Source: Symbiodinium natans (Eukaryota; Sar; Dinophyceae; Suessiales; Symbiodiniaceae). From it: a stretch of DNA of 64,000 nucleotides. Positions 29,245 through 41,170 of the stretch are shown here, piece by piece; the first letter of the stretch is position 1, and each line of letters opens with the position of its first letter. The translations under genes and the position numbers were made by a program. The stretch lies in the NCBI GenBank assembly GCA_905221605.1, contig CAJNDS010000032.1, positions 33,501-97,500 of the forward strand, given 5' to 3'. The notes beneath the pieces are model-generated. The model had not been told where the DNA came from, ran no database searches, and saw only the letters and a list, made by a program, of their open reading frames with translations.

Positions 29245-31230
29245 CACATACATAGAGGTAGAACACACACAAATACACACACTAGGAAAATGGACATTGG
29301 CTACAACCACACGGACTGGTTGTACCCACACATAAATCTATACAAAACCTCTACTAATGGTTATTAATTGATTTCGGCTAGCCCTTTTTACAGGAAAACT
29401 AGCCACTATTATCATAATTACTTTTGTTGGGACATCGGTTGTCCCAGTACCTGTCCTGATTCTCTTCCAAATTCCCGTTCAAGCAGTTTTTACCTTAAAG
29501 TAATAGTTGACCTCCAAATACATGAATTCGAACTTATCCGAGCTATTTGCATTTTTTCACTTGAAGGCGGTCTCCCACTGTTCATGAAGCCAGTGACAAT
29601 AATTATATTTCCTTTTTTAGCTAGATGAGGCCAGTCATTATGAAGAACCAATTGCGAAATGTGCATAGCTGTGTGTCAAGGACAAGTTTGAGAATCAGGA
29701 AAGATCAAAGGCTTATCAACTTTCCATTCAGTTACGCAGTTGGGCCCAGCTGTATGCATTGCAACAACAACAACAACAACACGAACGCACCATGGCCTTT
29801 AAGCTAAGACATATTCTGCTTTATCGCAGGTCATGATTCCAGTCGCTATAAACAAAGAATTCAATTGTTAAACAATTGCTACATGCACATAGCTGAATAG
29901 CTGGGTTATCATGAACCATCAAAGGCTCGTCAACTTTCAAGTCGAATTCATGATGGTGGCCATGGCTAGTTCGTTTTCGTAACTAGGGGCCTAGGTATAT
30001 GACTGCAACAACCTAAAGAAAAGGCCGACGGCTTTTGAACAGTTGAGCGGGGAATATTTCGTTGCTAGAACCACAGGCGCAGGTTACAACCATGCATCTG
30101 CCCCTTTGTTATAATGCAGCCGAGGCGTGACAAATAGCACTTAGTTCAGGATCCAAGCAGTATGTAGTTATCGGATTTCTTTCATTAGTCTTGCTTGTCT
30201 GTGGTCTTCGGTGTTTGAAATTTGGTTTCAATGCGTATTAGTGTCCCCGAACAGGGCCAACACTAGGGGTTTGTACGTTCAGCGTAAAAGGGGCGTTAGA
30301 TTGAGTTGCTTGCGCCCCGCGAGCGAGATGCGCACGAAACACACGCGAGATGCACAGACGGTATTCCTCGAGCGGTGGTCGATACTCGTACTTGTACCAC
30401 AGTGCCCGTGCCGTCTCTGATGTCGTGGGGCCTCGAAACATCGCAAAGTACTGGACCTCCGTCCTCCAAACCCACCAGCGACGACCGACGACAGTGCAGC
30501 GTTTGGCGAACCCCGACGTCCAAATCGTGGTGAACCCTGAGGTCCAAGAGCAACGACAGTTACGAGGATGGCGAGGTCGATGTGCACGGCGCCTAGGCAG
30601 GAGAAAATTCCAACATCGCGAATTGCAAATCCCTTAAGTCTGGCCGCACGCAGCGAACCCTTCCAAACGCAGGATTCCAAGCACCTGGCACGTTTTCACG
30701 ACACGGAGCAATGCAGGACTCCAAAATGGCAGCGGGACCTAGGCGGAGAGCACATTTTCCTCCCATAAACAGGCCAGGATGTCCACAGGTCCAGTGGCTC
30801 CAAAAGTCGACTTTTGTAGATGAAACGTAGGAGGACGTCTGGAACACCGGTGTGCTCCTGGTGTCTTGGTGTATGGTTGGAGGACCCTTGGAGTGCTCTT
30901 GCGTTTCCACTGGTCTCTCACTGGTTGGGGGTTCAGCATAAGACCGATATATATTCAATGTGCATACATATATATACATATACATGTATTGTATCCACAC
31001 TTTTCAGCACGCAGCCACCGTCTTGCCACACTCAGAGTTAGTATGATCACTGGGCTCGCTAAACGGACTGCTTCTTGCTTCTCGGCTTGAGTATCCTTTC
31101 GCGGGCACCCGTCTGCAGGATGGACGCTTAGTTCGCCATTTCGCCACTCGGACAGGAACTTATTGTAGCATTGTAGTGTGTTCAATTGGTTTATCCTTTG
31201 AAGTGGTGCCTGTGTTGGTTCGAGGGCAGG
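29245..31230. other. AT-rich spacer with a diverged internal duplication
   Basis: 29245-30200 is clearly more AT-rich than its surroundings. ATCAAAGGCT-(2 nt)-TCAACTTTC occurs at about 29705 and 29919, each preceded by CATAGCTG, showing a diverged ~215-bp duplication. GGGACATCGGTTGTCCC (near 29431) is a small hairpin. 30200-31230 holds overlapping ORFs on both strands and a (TATACA)n-like patch at 30950-30990; no gene supported. Confidence 0.45.
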
Positions 31231-31340
31231 CTTGGATGTGCTTGGATGTGCTTGGCTTGTTGCATCATGTTGCTACGTTCTTCATGTGGCGATGGCTTGG
31301 TTGGCTCCCGCTTTGCACTTTGTGCATCCGTCTCAGGTGA

Positions 31341-32539
31341 ATGGTTTCATGCGTGACCACGGAGGAGCGTCTGCTCAGACTGTCGTCAGCGAGAAGGCGC
31401 AGGCAGGCCATTTCTTCAATGAGGCGACATCTTCCACACTTGCTACTTTCGTTGACGACCTCTGACCACCTCTGCACAGGTCTGCTACCACAGGCCGCCG
31501 CTTTCGAAGGACCTGGATACTTTGCGGCAGTGCCGATTGCAGGGCAAGGAGATCGATCTGAAGGTGCGGAAGACACCATGACGATCCATGATGTGTTTCA
31601 AGCGACAGCAAGGACGTCAACGAAGCATAACGAAGCTCCAAAAGTTTCTTTTGCATACAGTGCAGGCTGGGTAGAGCTTGCAGTGGTCACAGGTGCTGTC
31701 CCATTCTGCCACAGCAGCGGATGTCGCTCGCTGCACGGTGTTGCTGCATTGGCCGCGAGCTGGCGCTACACCGAGCGGTGCGGAGCGCCTTTGCCGGCAC
31801 GTTGCGGATGTCGTGGCATAGGTAGGACGAAAGTTCCTCCATATCCAAGTCCTTTAGTACATGAAGCCGATACAAGTCTCTGTCCCCCTTCCCTCGAAGA
31901 CTCATGGCACACCCCGTGCTTCACTCGTACAGATTAACTGGACATATTGAGTTACCATCCACGACCTTGCAAGGCTTTGGATCCAGCCCTCGGTGATTCT
32001 TGTGGAGGTCTTGGACAAGCGGCTTGGCAGGTCTTGGCTGGTGATTGTAACTGGATGATGCAGGCAAGGAGCAACCATGAGGCAGCCATCCGCGTACTCA
32101 GAAAACTTGGCGCTGCTGACCGGCGCAAGCCACTTCACCATCAGATTGGCGCAGGATCCGCACACTCTTCCAATGACCAGCAGTGGCACGGCATTAGCAA
32201 GTACATCTGCTGTGAGAGGAAGGCGACAAGCTGTTACGGTCAGCATCGCGCGCCATATACGTTGCTTGGCGCGACCGAGCAGATTTTCAGACTGTTCAAT
32301 TGCTCTGTTGTGGGCTCGGAGTTTGCATGGATGGAGCTGAAGGGTGAGAGCACAAGCGTGGTGCTCGACTAGAAGACAAAAATACTTGGTCCCGAGCTTG
32401 TGGAGGAAACGCGGAAGATCGGAAGATACATGCTACAATCATTGCACGATGCAGAAAAATCTGCAAGGCAACGCTCACGCTTCTCCGATCACACGATAGC
32501 TCTATCAGCCCAAATAATTCCCCTCAACAACGCTCATAG
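31341..32539 (+). CDS. Cluster of candidate exons, unidentified
   Basis: The most coding-like part is the end: AAGACAAAAATACTT onward (32372-32539) reads KTKILGPELVEETRKIGRYM then LQSLHDAEKSARQRSRF and finishes at TGA. Upstream readings are IFRLFNCSVVGSEFAWMELK (about 32281-32340), EAAIRVLRKLGAADRRK (about 32081-32130) and a 198-codon ORF from 31341. Minus-strand ORFs (31687-31905, with KDLDMEELSSYLCHDIRN; 31902-32246) are equally open and one is quite protein-like, so both strands need testing. Confidence 0.35.
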
Positions 32540-32696
32540 ATGATCGAAGCTCGACTAAGGGTTCTTGCCGCGCCAAGAGCTTGTAGTAAATGGTCTTTTC
32601 TCCACCTTCTTACATGCACTAGCATGGATGGTTCTTGGTGGGGGGGTGGGGGTGGGGGGGGAGCTTGAGTTTGTGAAATGTTGAAAATGATCTAAG

Positions 32697-32950
32697 GCCT
32701 TGAATCACCGGGCGCCAACCGACGGAATGTCGTTGGATGAAATTGCGGATGCATCAGAACTGGAAGGTGCGCGACCGATTTGGACCGACTGCCTGGCGTT
32801 TGCATGGTTCTGGTCAAAGTTTTGAGTGTGAGTGAAGCAGGTTGTGAGGAATTCTATCATCCTGTTGATGGCTGGACAGACGGCTGGAGAGACGTTGCCA
32901 AGAATCTGAAATCAGCACAGTGGCTTCTCTGCAAATACTTTGCTGTGCAG
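32697..32950 (+). CDS. Two candidate exons, unidentified
   Basis: Exon 32697-32812 after TCTAAG reads ALNHRAPTDGMSLDEIADAS then ELEGARPIWTDCLAFAWF, with donor GTCAAA. A second reading, 32843-32948, gives CEEFYHPVDGWTDGWRDVAK and NLKSAQWLLCKYFAVQ. Both are clearly protein-like. Family unknown. Confidence 0.5.
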
Positions 32951-33539
32951 GGGTCATCACACAGTCCGTGGCGTTGTGTTCAAGCGATGAGTGCCCAGGA
33001 CCTGATGCAGACAGCTCAAATCAGCACACTCTAGACGGGGCTATTTTCAAACTGCCCTCGTCTTGTCTCGAAGCTGGAGCTGGTTTCAAGCTTCCAGAGA
33101 GCTTCACAAGTCAACCTGTGCTGAGCTATGCTGAGCTGATCTGAGCTGCATTTCGAGAGCCGAATCGCCGAAATGCCTTTGCAATCCTTTGCATCTTTAT
33201 ACAGTTCCGCTGTTCTGCGCCTGGGTCCAAGCCCTCAGCAAAACAGTGCAACTGCTTGCATGCAATGCAGCTTTTGTTGATTTTGCTGCGGCATTCGGCA
33301 GGACGATGCGTCCATGTCCCATGCGATCCCAACATGTCAGGCTGGAAACACGATGTTTGCGAGTCCTGCGGTTGCTACTGCGATGCAGGCGGGATGCATA
33401 AAGGTGCGTCTGCTGAGAGTAGATGAGCTCCCGGTCCTTTGTGTTTGTAGGCGACGATTGGAGCCAAAGGCAGGCAGCGGTAACCAGAGTGGCATATGGC
33501 CACACATTGCTTGGCTGTGACTTGCGACTTTTTGCAGAT

Positions 33540-34802
33540 GGTTGTGGCTGAGTTGTTTGGCCGACGGAGGAGCTTCAACAAAAGCCAATGCCCAAGCAGA
33601 GCAAGCGGCTGTCAGAGCTCGGAGCCGAAAGGGGGCAATGTTGCATCAATGTCGCATACAGCATTTTGTTGAATGTTGCATACAAATTGTGCTTTTGGAC
33701 TCTTCTGCGTGCGCATAGTCTTCGCACGCAGCCGCTTAGATTTTCTATCTGAGGCTGGGCGGAGAGCCTTCGCAACCCTGCGGGTTGGCACTACTTTGAC
33801 TTCGGCACAGAACCGTACCGCTGCCATTCATTCATATCCTTCTCTCTGCGGGACAGTGGGGTGACTGCTTTGATGTTGAACGTGTTTTTTTGGTTTGTGC
33901 AGCGGCGCAATCTTCAGAGCCAGTTCTTTTCCCGAAGTTACAAATCTTCTTTGTCGACCCCTCTTAGTTACTGTGCCATATTATGGACCACAGACTACGA
34001 CCGCGCCTAATGTGGAAATGGCACGAACAAAGTATTCTTCAGCTTTTCGAGCGCAGCGAGAGCTTTCGGCCTCGAAACGCGCTCGAGGCGATGCACAATA
34101 AATGTGGTCTTGCATTCGGAGAAAGCTATTTGAAACGGATAAAGTTCTAAAGCTGCCTTTGCAGTAGAATGTGTACAAGCGGATTAAGTAAATTCAAAGC
34201 AAGAATGAAAAGGGAGCTCAAGCAAGTTGAAAGACTACAGACAGCAAAGTTGCGTTTCAATCTTGTAGCTTGTCTGACTCCAGAGGCTTTGAAGCATAAT
34301 TCGCGAGGCGGGGGAAGGCTTGCTGGTCATGGAATTGTAAAGCAGGATTTTGCAAGTTGATGGCGAAAACATGAAGTTTCAGTCAGTCGCTTGAAGATGG
34401 CGAATGACACATGTTTATGCAAATGGAACGTTTTAGTTTTTTGACTGATGACATTAGATTGGCTTTCGAACATCATTCGAGCAAGGGGGATGGAACGTGT
34501 AAAGCCAGATGGCAAGGGAACTTAGACAACAAAGAAATTCGAGCTTACGTAAGCTTAAAAAGTGCCAACAACAGAACTTTAGGTAGCTTGAACTTGTAAT
34601 CTTGTAGGGCGTCGCCTCACAGGAGGTCGCTGCCAGCGCCCTTCCCTCATCCCCCGCCGAGGAGCCGGCAGGCGTAGAAGATGCAACCGAAGACGAAAAC
34701 ACAGCTAGGAGGCTACGAAAGCAAAGCTCAGAGGTGGAAGCGTGCAAAAATTGTGTTTCACGACGGCGCGAGGAATTGCTTCCAAACTCATGTCTGATTT
34801 GA
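33540..34802 (+). CDS. Candidate multi-exon gene, unidentified
   Basis: The terminal exon is 34608-34802 after CTTGTAG: VASQEVAASALPSSPAEEPA, GVEDATEDENTARRLRKQSS, EVEACKNCVSRRREELLPNS and a TGA stop. Upstream readings: 33560-33640 (PTEELQQKPMPKQSKRLSEL), 34169-34320 (LSKFKARMKRELKQVERLQT, AKLRFNLVACLTPEALKHN) and 34440-34600. The protein would be charged, with an acidic linker near its end. 33900-34600 is more AT-rich than the terminal exon. No family recognised. Confidence 0.45.
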
Positions 34803-36109
34803 CCCCTTTTCAAAACATGCTTGCAAATGAGGGGGCGGGTTGCGGTTGCACCCCCGCCGCCTTTTCTTTTAACGCCGTGACCGTGAGGTTTTCACATTAA
34901 AGCCAGGAGCAAAATTTCTTGCGGTCGTATTCATATGACGAACTACAGGCAAATTAGAGAGCAAACAGACGGTTTTGTGTGATATTCGTGTTTCGTTTGA
35001 GAATAGCAAAGCGGCACGGCTCGCGCAAACACCGAAACGGCCGACGCAAAACCAGGAACAAGAAGTTTTACTTGTTTTCGTGTCTGGACATGCCACATGA
35101 TGCCTGGCACGAGCTATCCGTCATGCGTTTATCGATGTTCAAGCTTCCCACCCTCCTCACTGCCAACTTGTCGTGCAAAGAACGATCATGGCGAGCTTTG
35201 TCAACTGGCTTGGGGCTTGGATGTGCGCAGCTGAGTGCTTCACAAGATTGACATCTTGCCATGAAAAAGAGTTGGTGTTAAGTGAGTGCATAAAGGAAGG
35301 CATTTCGCATCCTTTGTCGTTGCGAGTACGCTCGAATTGTGCGTGTGAGTCTGTATACCATCCGTCCTCCGTGCTACTGGCGATAGACAAGGTTCAGAGC
35401 GGACTTTCCGAACGTTATTGTCCACACTGACTGAGCCATCTACCGATGCGCCGGCCCAGTATGGCCCAGTGCAGCATTGAGGATGACACATTGGTCAAGC
35501 TCCTCCATCCTGGCCAAGCAGCGGCCAACCCTGAGTAAATTCTTCAGATTTTTTTTACAATGTGGCGACAACCCTCACACCTGGAAAGGTGAGCCCAACT
35601 TGGAGATTCGGAGAATCAGTGTGCCTGCATCACATTGAAAATGTCTTCGCGACTGCGAGCGTTTGTTGTCAAGTTTTATACTCACCTCTATTGTAGCTTT
35701 CGGATTCTACGCCCCCTTTCGCCCTAGAAGCCATGCTGGACCATTTCTTCTCCTCTCAAGAAACAGTTGTGTCCCGAAGCTTCTCCATATGTGCCATGTC
35801 TAGTTAGCTACATGCATCCGCCACGTGCATCCGCCAGAGCTCATTCACAGATCATCGGCATGGCTCCACAGAATGCCAGCAGCGGTTTGATTGCTCTGCG
35901 TGGATGTCATCAGACCTCCTGGGCACTTCAAGACCTTCCCTGTGCTCAAGTGCACTAAGAGCTTCTCACACGACCTTAACCACCTGGCTACGAAAGCCTA
36001 GAACACAACTAAACGACAGCAAGATGTTCCACATGGAAGCCTTTTGTGACGGCCAGGCATCTGCCACTGCGTCCTGTCGGACGGTGGAAATCACCATCAT
36101 CCACTGAAG
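34803..36109. other. No gene firmly supported
   Basis: ORFs at 35173-35430 (plus, MASFVNWLGAWMCAAECFTR) and 35240-35491 (minus) overlap. 34860-35060 is AT-rich. Nothing recognisable. Confidence 0.3.
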
Positions 36110-36246
36110 AGCTGGTTGATTGCAGGAGGTCAGAGGATGCGGAAGTGCTGACTTCGAAGCCTGGCAGCCAGCTTGGGTCCAAAGTGACGCCAGCTCCTGG
36201 CATGTTCAGTGCGCCAGGAGAAGCTTCCCGAAACATGCTTGCTTGA
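36110..36246 (+). CDS. Candidate terminal exon, unidentified
   Basis: After CACTGAAG the plus strand reads LVDCRRSEDAEVLTSKPGSQ and LGSKVTPAPGMFSAPGEASR before a TGA stop. Low-complexity, polar tail. Its upstream exons are not identified. Confidence 0.4.
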
Positions 36247-36383
36247 GTGGCTGGGAGGGCTCACATGCTGCATAGAGCTACGAGCTGCCAATGTGAGGTG
36301 TTGTGCATTCCTTCCGAGCTGAGTGTCACTGCTGCCAGGAAGTAAACAACACAGGTACTGCATAAGTATGCTAAACATTGCTA

Positions 36384-36462
36384 AACAACATCACGCAACA
36401 TCACACAACATCACGCAACGTCACACAACATCACGCAACATCGCGCAACACCACACCAGACT
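36384..36462 (+). repeat. 10-bp minisatellite (ACAACATCAC)n
   Basis: Alternating ACAACATCAC and GCAACATCAC units with a few substitutions, about eight copies, after a TGCTAAACA duplication. Confidence 0.85.
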
Positions 36463-37392
36463 TTGACTCGGCACCTGTGCCATTCTCAAAGTCTTACAAA
36501 CTCGATGCCTTCAGCCAACGCACAACATCTGCAAGGAACCCTAGGCTTCGATCATACCCTAGTTGACCCATATTACCAACTCCTGAAGTTCTGTGGGTTT
36601 TCAGAAGCTTGCAATACCGACTGCCTGGGGCTCGTCTCCAGGCACAGCTGCGATTTCATCATCGTTGTTTGTCTTTCCAGACGTCCATGATAAGTGTGGT
36701 GAACGTGCTTGTTCCAAGTAGTTGAGAACTGCTTTGAGAACATGTCTTTGTTGCAGATGCCTGCAGCTTACCAGCACCCGGCGCCGCAGTATCCGCGTCT
36801 GCCGGGGTCTCGGGAAGGATAGAGCCTTGCGTTTGACGCATGGCACGTGTCGAACGTAGCTGCATAGCAGTGTGCATAGCTGCGCGACAGTTTGCGCAAT
36901 GCATATCATAGCCATGGCAGTAGCACCGTAGCATGGCACGCCTCAAAGGCAACATTGGGAGTGTGGCTCTATTCTCTGAACAGTTGCACAGACCAGAGGT
37001 CGGCCGAGGAGGCCGCAAGTCGTGCGGAAGATCACGGACGGAAAGTGCACGAGCGGCATTCTCGGCTTCCTGATGCTTCCTGCTTGGCGTAACGCAATGT
37101 AACGCAGTGCACAAGCACTGCAAAAGCACTGCAAAAGCACTGCAAAACACTGCATGGCCATGCGTAGCAAGATAGCAATAGCAACCGCACCATGCAACGA
37201 TATGCAATTGCGCACATGCGCTCCCCAAGACTGCTCGCGGATGATTTGCGTCGGTATTTTTAGATTCCGTAAAACTATTTGGGGGGTGGGAAAAGGGGTG
37301 GGGGGAGGCCTGGGTCTACTGGAAGCAAGAATGCAGTCTGAGGTTGCGCTGGCTTTACCTGGATAGTGTCGGTCAGGACATTGTAAGTTTGC
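36463..37392. other. No gene supported; small minisatellite
   Basis: 37095-37150 holds GCACTGCAAAA units of 11 bp in about four copies. Minus-strand ORFs across it (36659-37228, 36943-37509) contain repeat translations and lack motifs. Confidence 0.4.
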
Positions 37393-38124
37393 ATGTGGGC
37401 TGAGCACAGGCTTGGTTTGGCTCTCTCGCTCATGTTTCTTTTGTGTTCGTGGCAGTTCGTGCATGCAAATCTGGAAGCGAGGAGTTTGGACCTCTCCCAG
37501 CTGATACAATGCAAGAGGCCGTTTCTTGAAAGTTCAAGGGCACCTCATCCGACATGTGTAGCCTGCGCAGTGGCTGACGATGGGCCGCTTTCCCGTGGGG
37601 CTGGACCTTCGTGTTCGATTGCCCGAGCTCCCTCCTTAGAATGCCGGCCGCAAAGCAGCGATCAGTTATCCGTGGGATTTCTGCAGCTCAGACATCTAGA
37701 AGTGTGCCAGTGCGTATGGCAGCCAAAGAGGCTCAAGACATGTCGCAGTGTGAAATCCAAGTCGCGCCGTTGTGGGCGCCAGGCCTCCATGCACGTTTGT
37801 CGTAAACGCCGTCTCCTCGCAGCGTGTGCAGGGGGCTCCGCAGTGATCCGCAGTGGACTCTGCGGTCCTCCGTAGGGCTGTGATGACTTGTGCAAACGAA
37901 GCATGTGCATGCGTCCTCTTGCAAACGTTTGCAAACTTCAAACTGTTGCCTGCCAACATCCCATGTCCTCGTGTGTTTTCACATTCCATGTGCAGGAAAG
38001 AATGCATGTAGCGCTGTGTGCGCTGGCGATTGTTTGTGACGCTGCGCGCGATCCATCTGAGCAGTGCGTGGCTAAGTCAGGAGAAGGCACTAGGTCCAAG
38101 GATACTGAAAGTTTGGACAGTTAA
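37393..38124 (+). CDS. Candidate gene, unidentified
   Basis: The terminal exon 37996-38124 after ATGTGCAG reads RMHVALCALAIVCDAARDPS, EQCVAKSGEGTRSKDTESLD and a TAA stop. Upstream, 37641-37800 reads MPAAKQRSVIRGISAAQTSR and SVPVRMAAKEAQDMSQCEIQ; 37450-37530 reads FVHANLEARSLDLSQLIQCK. The ATG at 37393 would give a hydrophobic start (LGLALSLMFLLCSWQFVHA) like a signal peptide, but CGTGGCAG just before FVHAN suggests a splice acceptor instead. Confidence 0.4.
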
Positions 38125-38643
38125 GGAGCCTTCGAGAAGATCCGTGGGCTTTCCTGGAGACAGGCATGGATGTTGCCGCGCGAAATGTTTGTGCTAAATG
38201 GCCGATCTACCTGGCCAGATGTCTTGTGATTGCTGGAGGCCATTCCTTTTGGGGACGTGCTCTGAGTCTGGATGCGGAGAAGGTGCAGCTATGACCTATG
38301 GACATACATGGATATGTAAGTTGACAGTGTAAAGATCTGTAGAGTGCTGAAGCCCGATGCCTTGCATGCCACGTTTGCTCATATGCTCACGTCTTGAGGC
38401 GGAGCGTGAAAAGAGTCGGAAGACCCGTCGGAAGAGTCTTTGTTACAAGTACAGTTGTCGTCGTGTTCGGAGGAGTGTGAGCCGTGCAGTTTTGCGGGAA
38501 GAGAGCTTCCGAGGACTGCGGAGCTTCGGAATTTGGTGACTGACCCCCCCAGTGCAGAGGACCAGGGGTTACGAAGGCCAACAACACATTGACATGCGTA
38601 TCATGCTGCGCTTGCTAAACTGAGCCTGTTAAGAAGGCCCACG
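38125..38643. other. Spacer with one weak exon candidate
   Basis: 38393-38539 reads RLEAEREKSRKTRRKSLCYK on the plus strand, very basic, without clear borders. Nothing else. Confidence 0.3.
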
Positions 38644-39905
38644 CTCTGTTCTTCAGCCGAGCGTCAGAGGACGGCTCGGACGGCAACGGCCTTGACGAAG
38701 ATGAAGAGGAGGACTGGCAGATTGTTTTTGGCAGATTGTTTTTATCACTGAGTTCCTCCTTTTCCTTCGTCTGGGAGGACGTCGAGAAGCGGTACCAGGC
38801 GCATGCCGCAGCCAAATGCAGCCAATAATCCAAGATGTCGGCTGTCGAAGTGGCAGGCAATCGGAGTTACACTGGTGTGACCTCACGTCGCAGGATCTGC
38901 CTGACCTGAGCGAGGAGACCTTCAACAAGTACAATGTCGGCTGGCCGCACTTCATGCAGGTCTTTTGTAACTTTAGTGCCCATGCATACCGGCCTTTGTG
39001 CAGGAACTTGCCGCAGAGAATGGGCCTGTTTCTGAAGCTATTACTGGAGCGGAAGCGGCAGCTGTCACTGCAACCAAGTTGCATATCATTCCATACTTCT
39101 AGGCCGGCCATGCCCGCCCCAATTCGGGCAGTCTTCTCCGTGAGGTGAAAGAGTCAGCGGTGGTGTGGAAGATGACCGAGGAGGTGCACTACTAAGCTAA
39201 GCTGCCATTTGTGCATCATTTGTGCTATTGTGTGTTGCTGTAGCATTTTTGCAGATGCGATTTCTGGCAAGGGCCTTCAGAAAGCAGCGGAAAATGTCAG
39301 TGAAGCAACCAAGAAGTCCGAAGAAGAGCGGCGCTCGGGCCAACACCCGCATTTCCATGTCGCGTGTACATTGTGTACAGTGTGTACATTGTGTACATTG
39401 TGTACAGTGTGTACAGTGTGTACAGTGTGTAGACTTGCCCACTTGCCGAGGACGTGCAGCGGGGAGACCGCATCTTGTATGACATGAAGGTGCCCGTCAC
39501 CCGATGGTACTTGGAGGTTCATGGTACTTATTAACCAATTTTAACTGTACGTATCACTGTACTTATGACTATGTGTGGGCACTTACGGGGCGTTTAAGTC
39601 GGTTAGAGGTACAGTTATAACTGGTTAACAATTATCGTGAATCTCCAAGTTGAAAGCAGTCAGAACAGTCGGAAGAGTGTGAAGAGTCGGCTTGCCGCAG
39701 TCATGATGCATCATGATATCGTCAGTGTGCACGGTGCTCGGAGGCAAAGCCTGGAAGAGAAGTCAAAAAGGAGGTGGAGGAAGCACAAATTCAGAGAGTT
39801 GCCCAAGCGTGGAAAGTCTTATGAAGTGTGCTGAAGCGGGCAGGACAATTTGGCGCAAATGCAGGAAAAAGTTGGCGATGTGCAGCCTGGCTACAAGATG
39901 CTACA
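38644..39905 (+). CDS. Multi-exon gene of unknown function, acidic and helical
   Basis: A run of short splice-bounded exons: about 38652-38714 (RASEDGSDGNGLDEDEEEDW), 38791-38825 (DVEKRYQAHAAAKC), 38894-38959 after CGTCGCAG (DLPDLSEETFNKYNVGWPHF), 39004-39066 after TGTGCAG (ELAAENGPVSEAITGAEAAA), 39145-39183 after CGTGAG (VKESAVVWKMTEE), 39255-39350 (AISGKGLQKAAENVSEATKK), 39451-39523 after TGCCGAG (DVQRGDRILYDMKVPVTRWY), about 39742-39820 (AKPGREVKKEVEEAQIQRVA) and 39849-39905 (NLAQMQEKVGDVQPGYKMLQ). Acidic and helical text dominates. Several exons are whole codons long. I do not recognise the protein. Not all phases have been joined, so small exons are missing from this list. Confidence 0.6.
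39365..39433 (+). repeat. ~10-bp minisatellite TGTGTACAGTG/TGTGTACATTG
   Basis: About eight units of TGTGTACA(G/T)TG in one intron of the gene above. The alternation of AGTG and ATTG units is visible by eye. It opens Cys/Val ORFs in several frames. Confidence 0.9.
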
Positions 39906-41059
39906 AGTAGCGAGTTCTCAGAGTGTTGGGTGGCTTTGGGTGGATGGTTCAGTATCCCCGTGTGAAAAAGGTCATCAACGACTGACAAGGCTGAAGATGG
40001 CTGAAGGTTGGATGAGGGTCGCGCTATGTGGGTGTGTGGATGTGTGTGTCGTGTGCAGTCCTGTGCGTCGTGTGTGATGCTGTCCGGAAGTGGCCTCTGC
40101 TGTAGCTTTGCCATGCGCAGGCCACTCGTGAGCCACAGCATTGGAGAAGCTGGTGCTACCGCGGAAAATGGCTGGCTGCTGCTACTTCTTACACTGCACG
40201 GCTACACTTGACTGCTGCAAAACAGCTGTCAAACATGTGCATGAGCGCGCTAAGAACTCTCTTCGTCTTCGCGTGTCAGAGGTGGGACCAGCACCTCCCG
40301 TTGCGCAAGCTTCAGCCACAGTTTTTGCGAGCCGGAGAGCTGCTTGCAGCTCGATCCGGCTCGTTTGTTTGTCGAAGGGGATGGTAGGGGACGACAGGGA
40401 ACAATGAGATTGGCGTACGGGTCTGGACATGTCTGTTACGTTCCTGTACTTTCCATGAACTGAGGATATACCCGGATCTTTCAGCAGCCTTTCGACTGCC
40501 CCCAGCCTGGCCGCAGGCACTGCGATCGCTTGCCATAACTTTCTTCATTTTCCCACGTTGGTGCTTGAAGACTTGATAGGGTTCTTGTCACGAAAGGCCT
40601 TGGGAGCTTGCGATCGTTTTTGTTTACCATGTCTCTTCTTGGGTTAATGGGGGTACGATTACTGTTGTCAATTCCAGAGTCCTGCTTTCTCCCGCCCAAA
40701 ACGACTTCCCCCTTTGTTGGAGACAGCAGGTACCCTTGCAAGCTCTTCACTCCCCGGCCCTCCTGTCCACTAGATTCGATTTCGTTGTCCTGGTCTCAAG
40801 TCATGACCTGGTGGACCGCACATTCAGAACCCTGCGCGAAAAGACCAAAAATAGAGAGAGAGAGAGAGAGATAGACCCCAGACTGACACAAGAACCGCTT
40901 GGCCGTCGCGGCCTGGGCGCCTCCCCAAGGGGGCCCTCCTAAGCGTGGAGAAGAAGAAGAAGAAGAAGAAGAAGAAGAATAGATAGACAGATAGATGGGT
41001 AGGTACTTCGCAGCGACGCGTGAGTGCCTAGAAGTAATGAATATGCGCGATGCGGCTCT
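39906..41059. other. Mostly noncoding, with simple repeats
   Basis: 40851-40872 is (AG)n and 40946-40979 is (GAA)n followed by ATAGATAGACAGATAG. A reading at 40276-40390 (VGPAPPVAQASATVFASRRA) after GTCAGAG, and one at 40768-40840 (DFVVLVSSHDLVDRTFRTLR), may be exons but are isolated. Confidence 0.4.
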
Positions 41060-41170
41060 TGATGCTGACGTTTGCGTGATGTCAACGAAGCGAGCACACG
41101 GTTAACTCCCAGGGAGGCGCTGAAAGTGCTACAGAGACGGACAGATGCAGGCAGTCGAATTCCGCGCCTG
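41060..41170 (+). CDS. Candidate exon, unidentified
   Basis: Reads DVNEASTRLTPREALKVLQR RTDAG-like text on the plus strand, basic and helical. Borders are not certain. Confidence 0.35.

Noticed and set aside
36390-36462. Possible CRISPR-like array (regular ~10-bp units)
   Set aside because: Units are head-to-tail with no spacers; it is a simple minisatellite in eukaryotic DNA.
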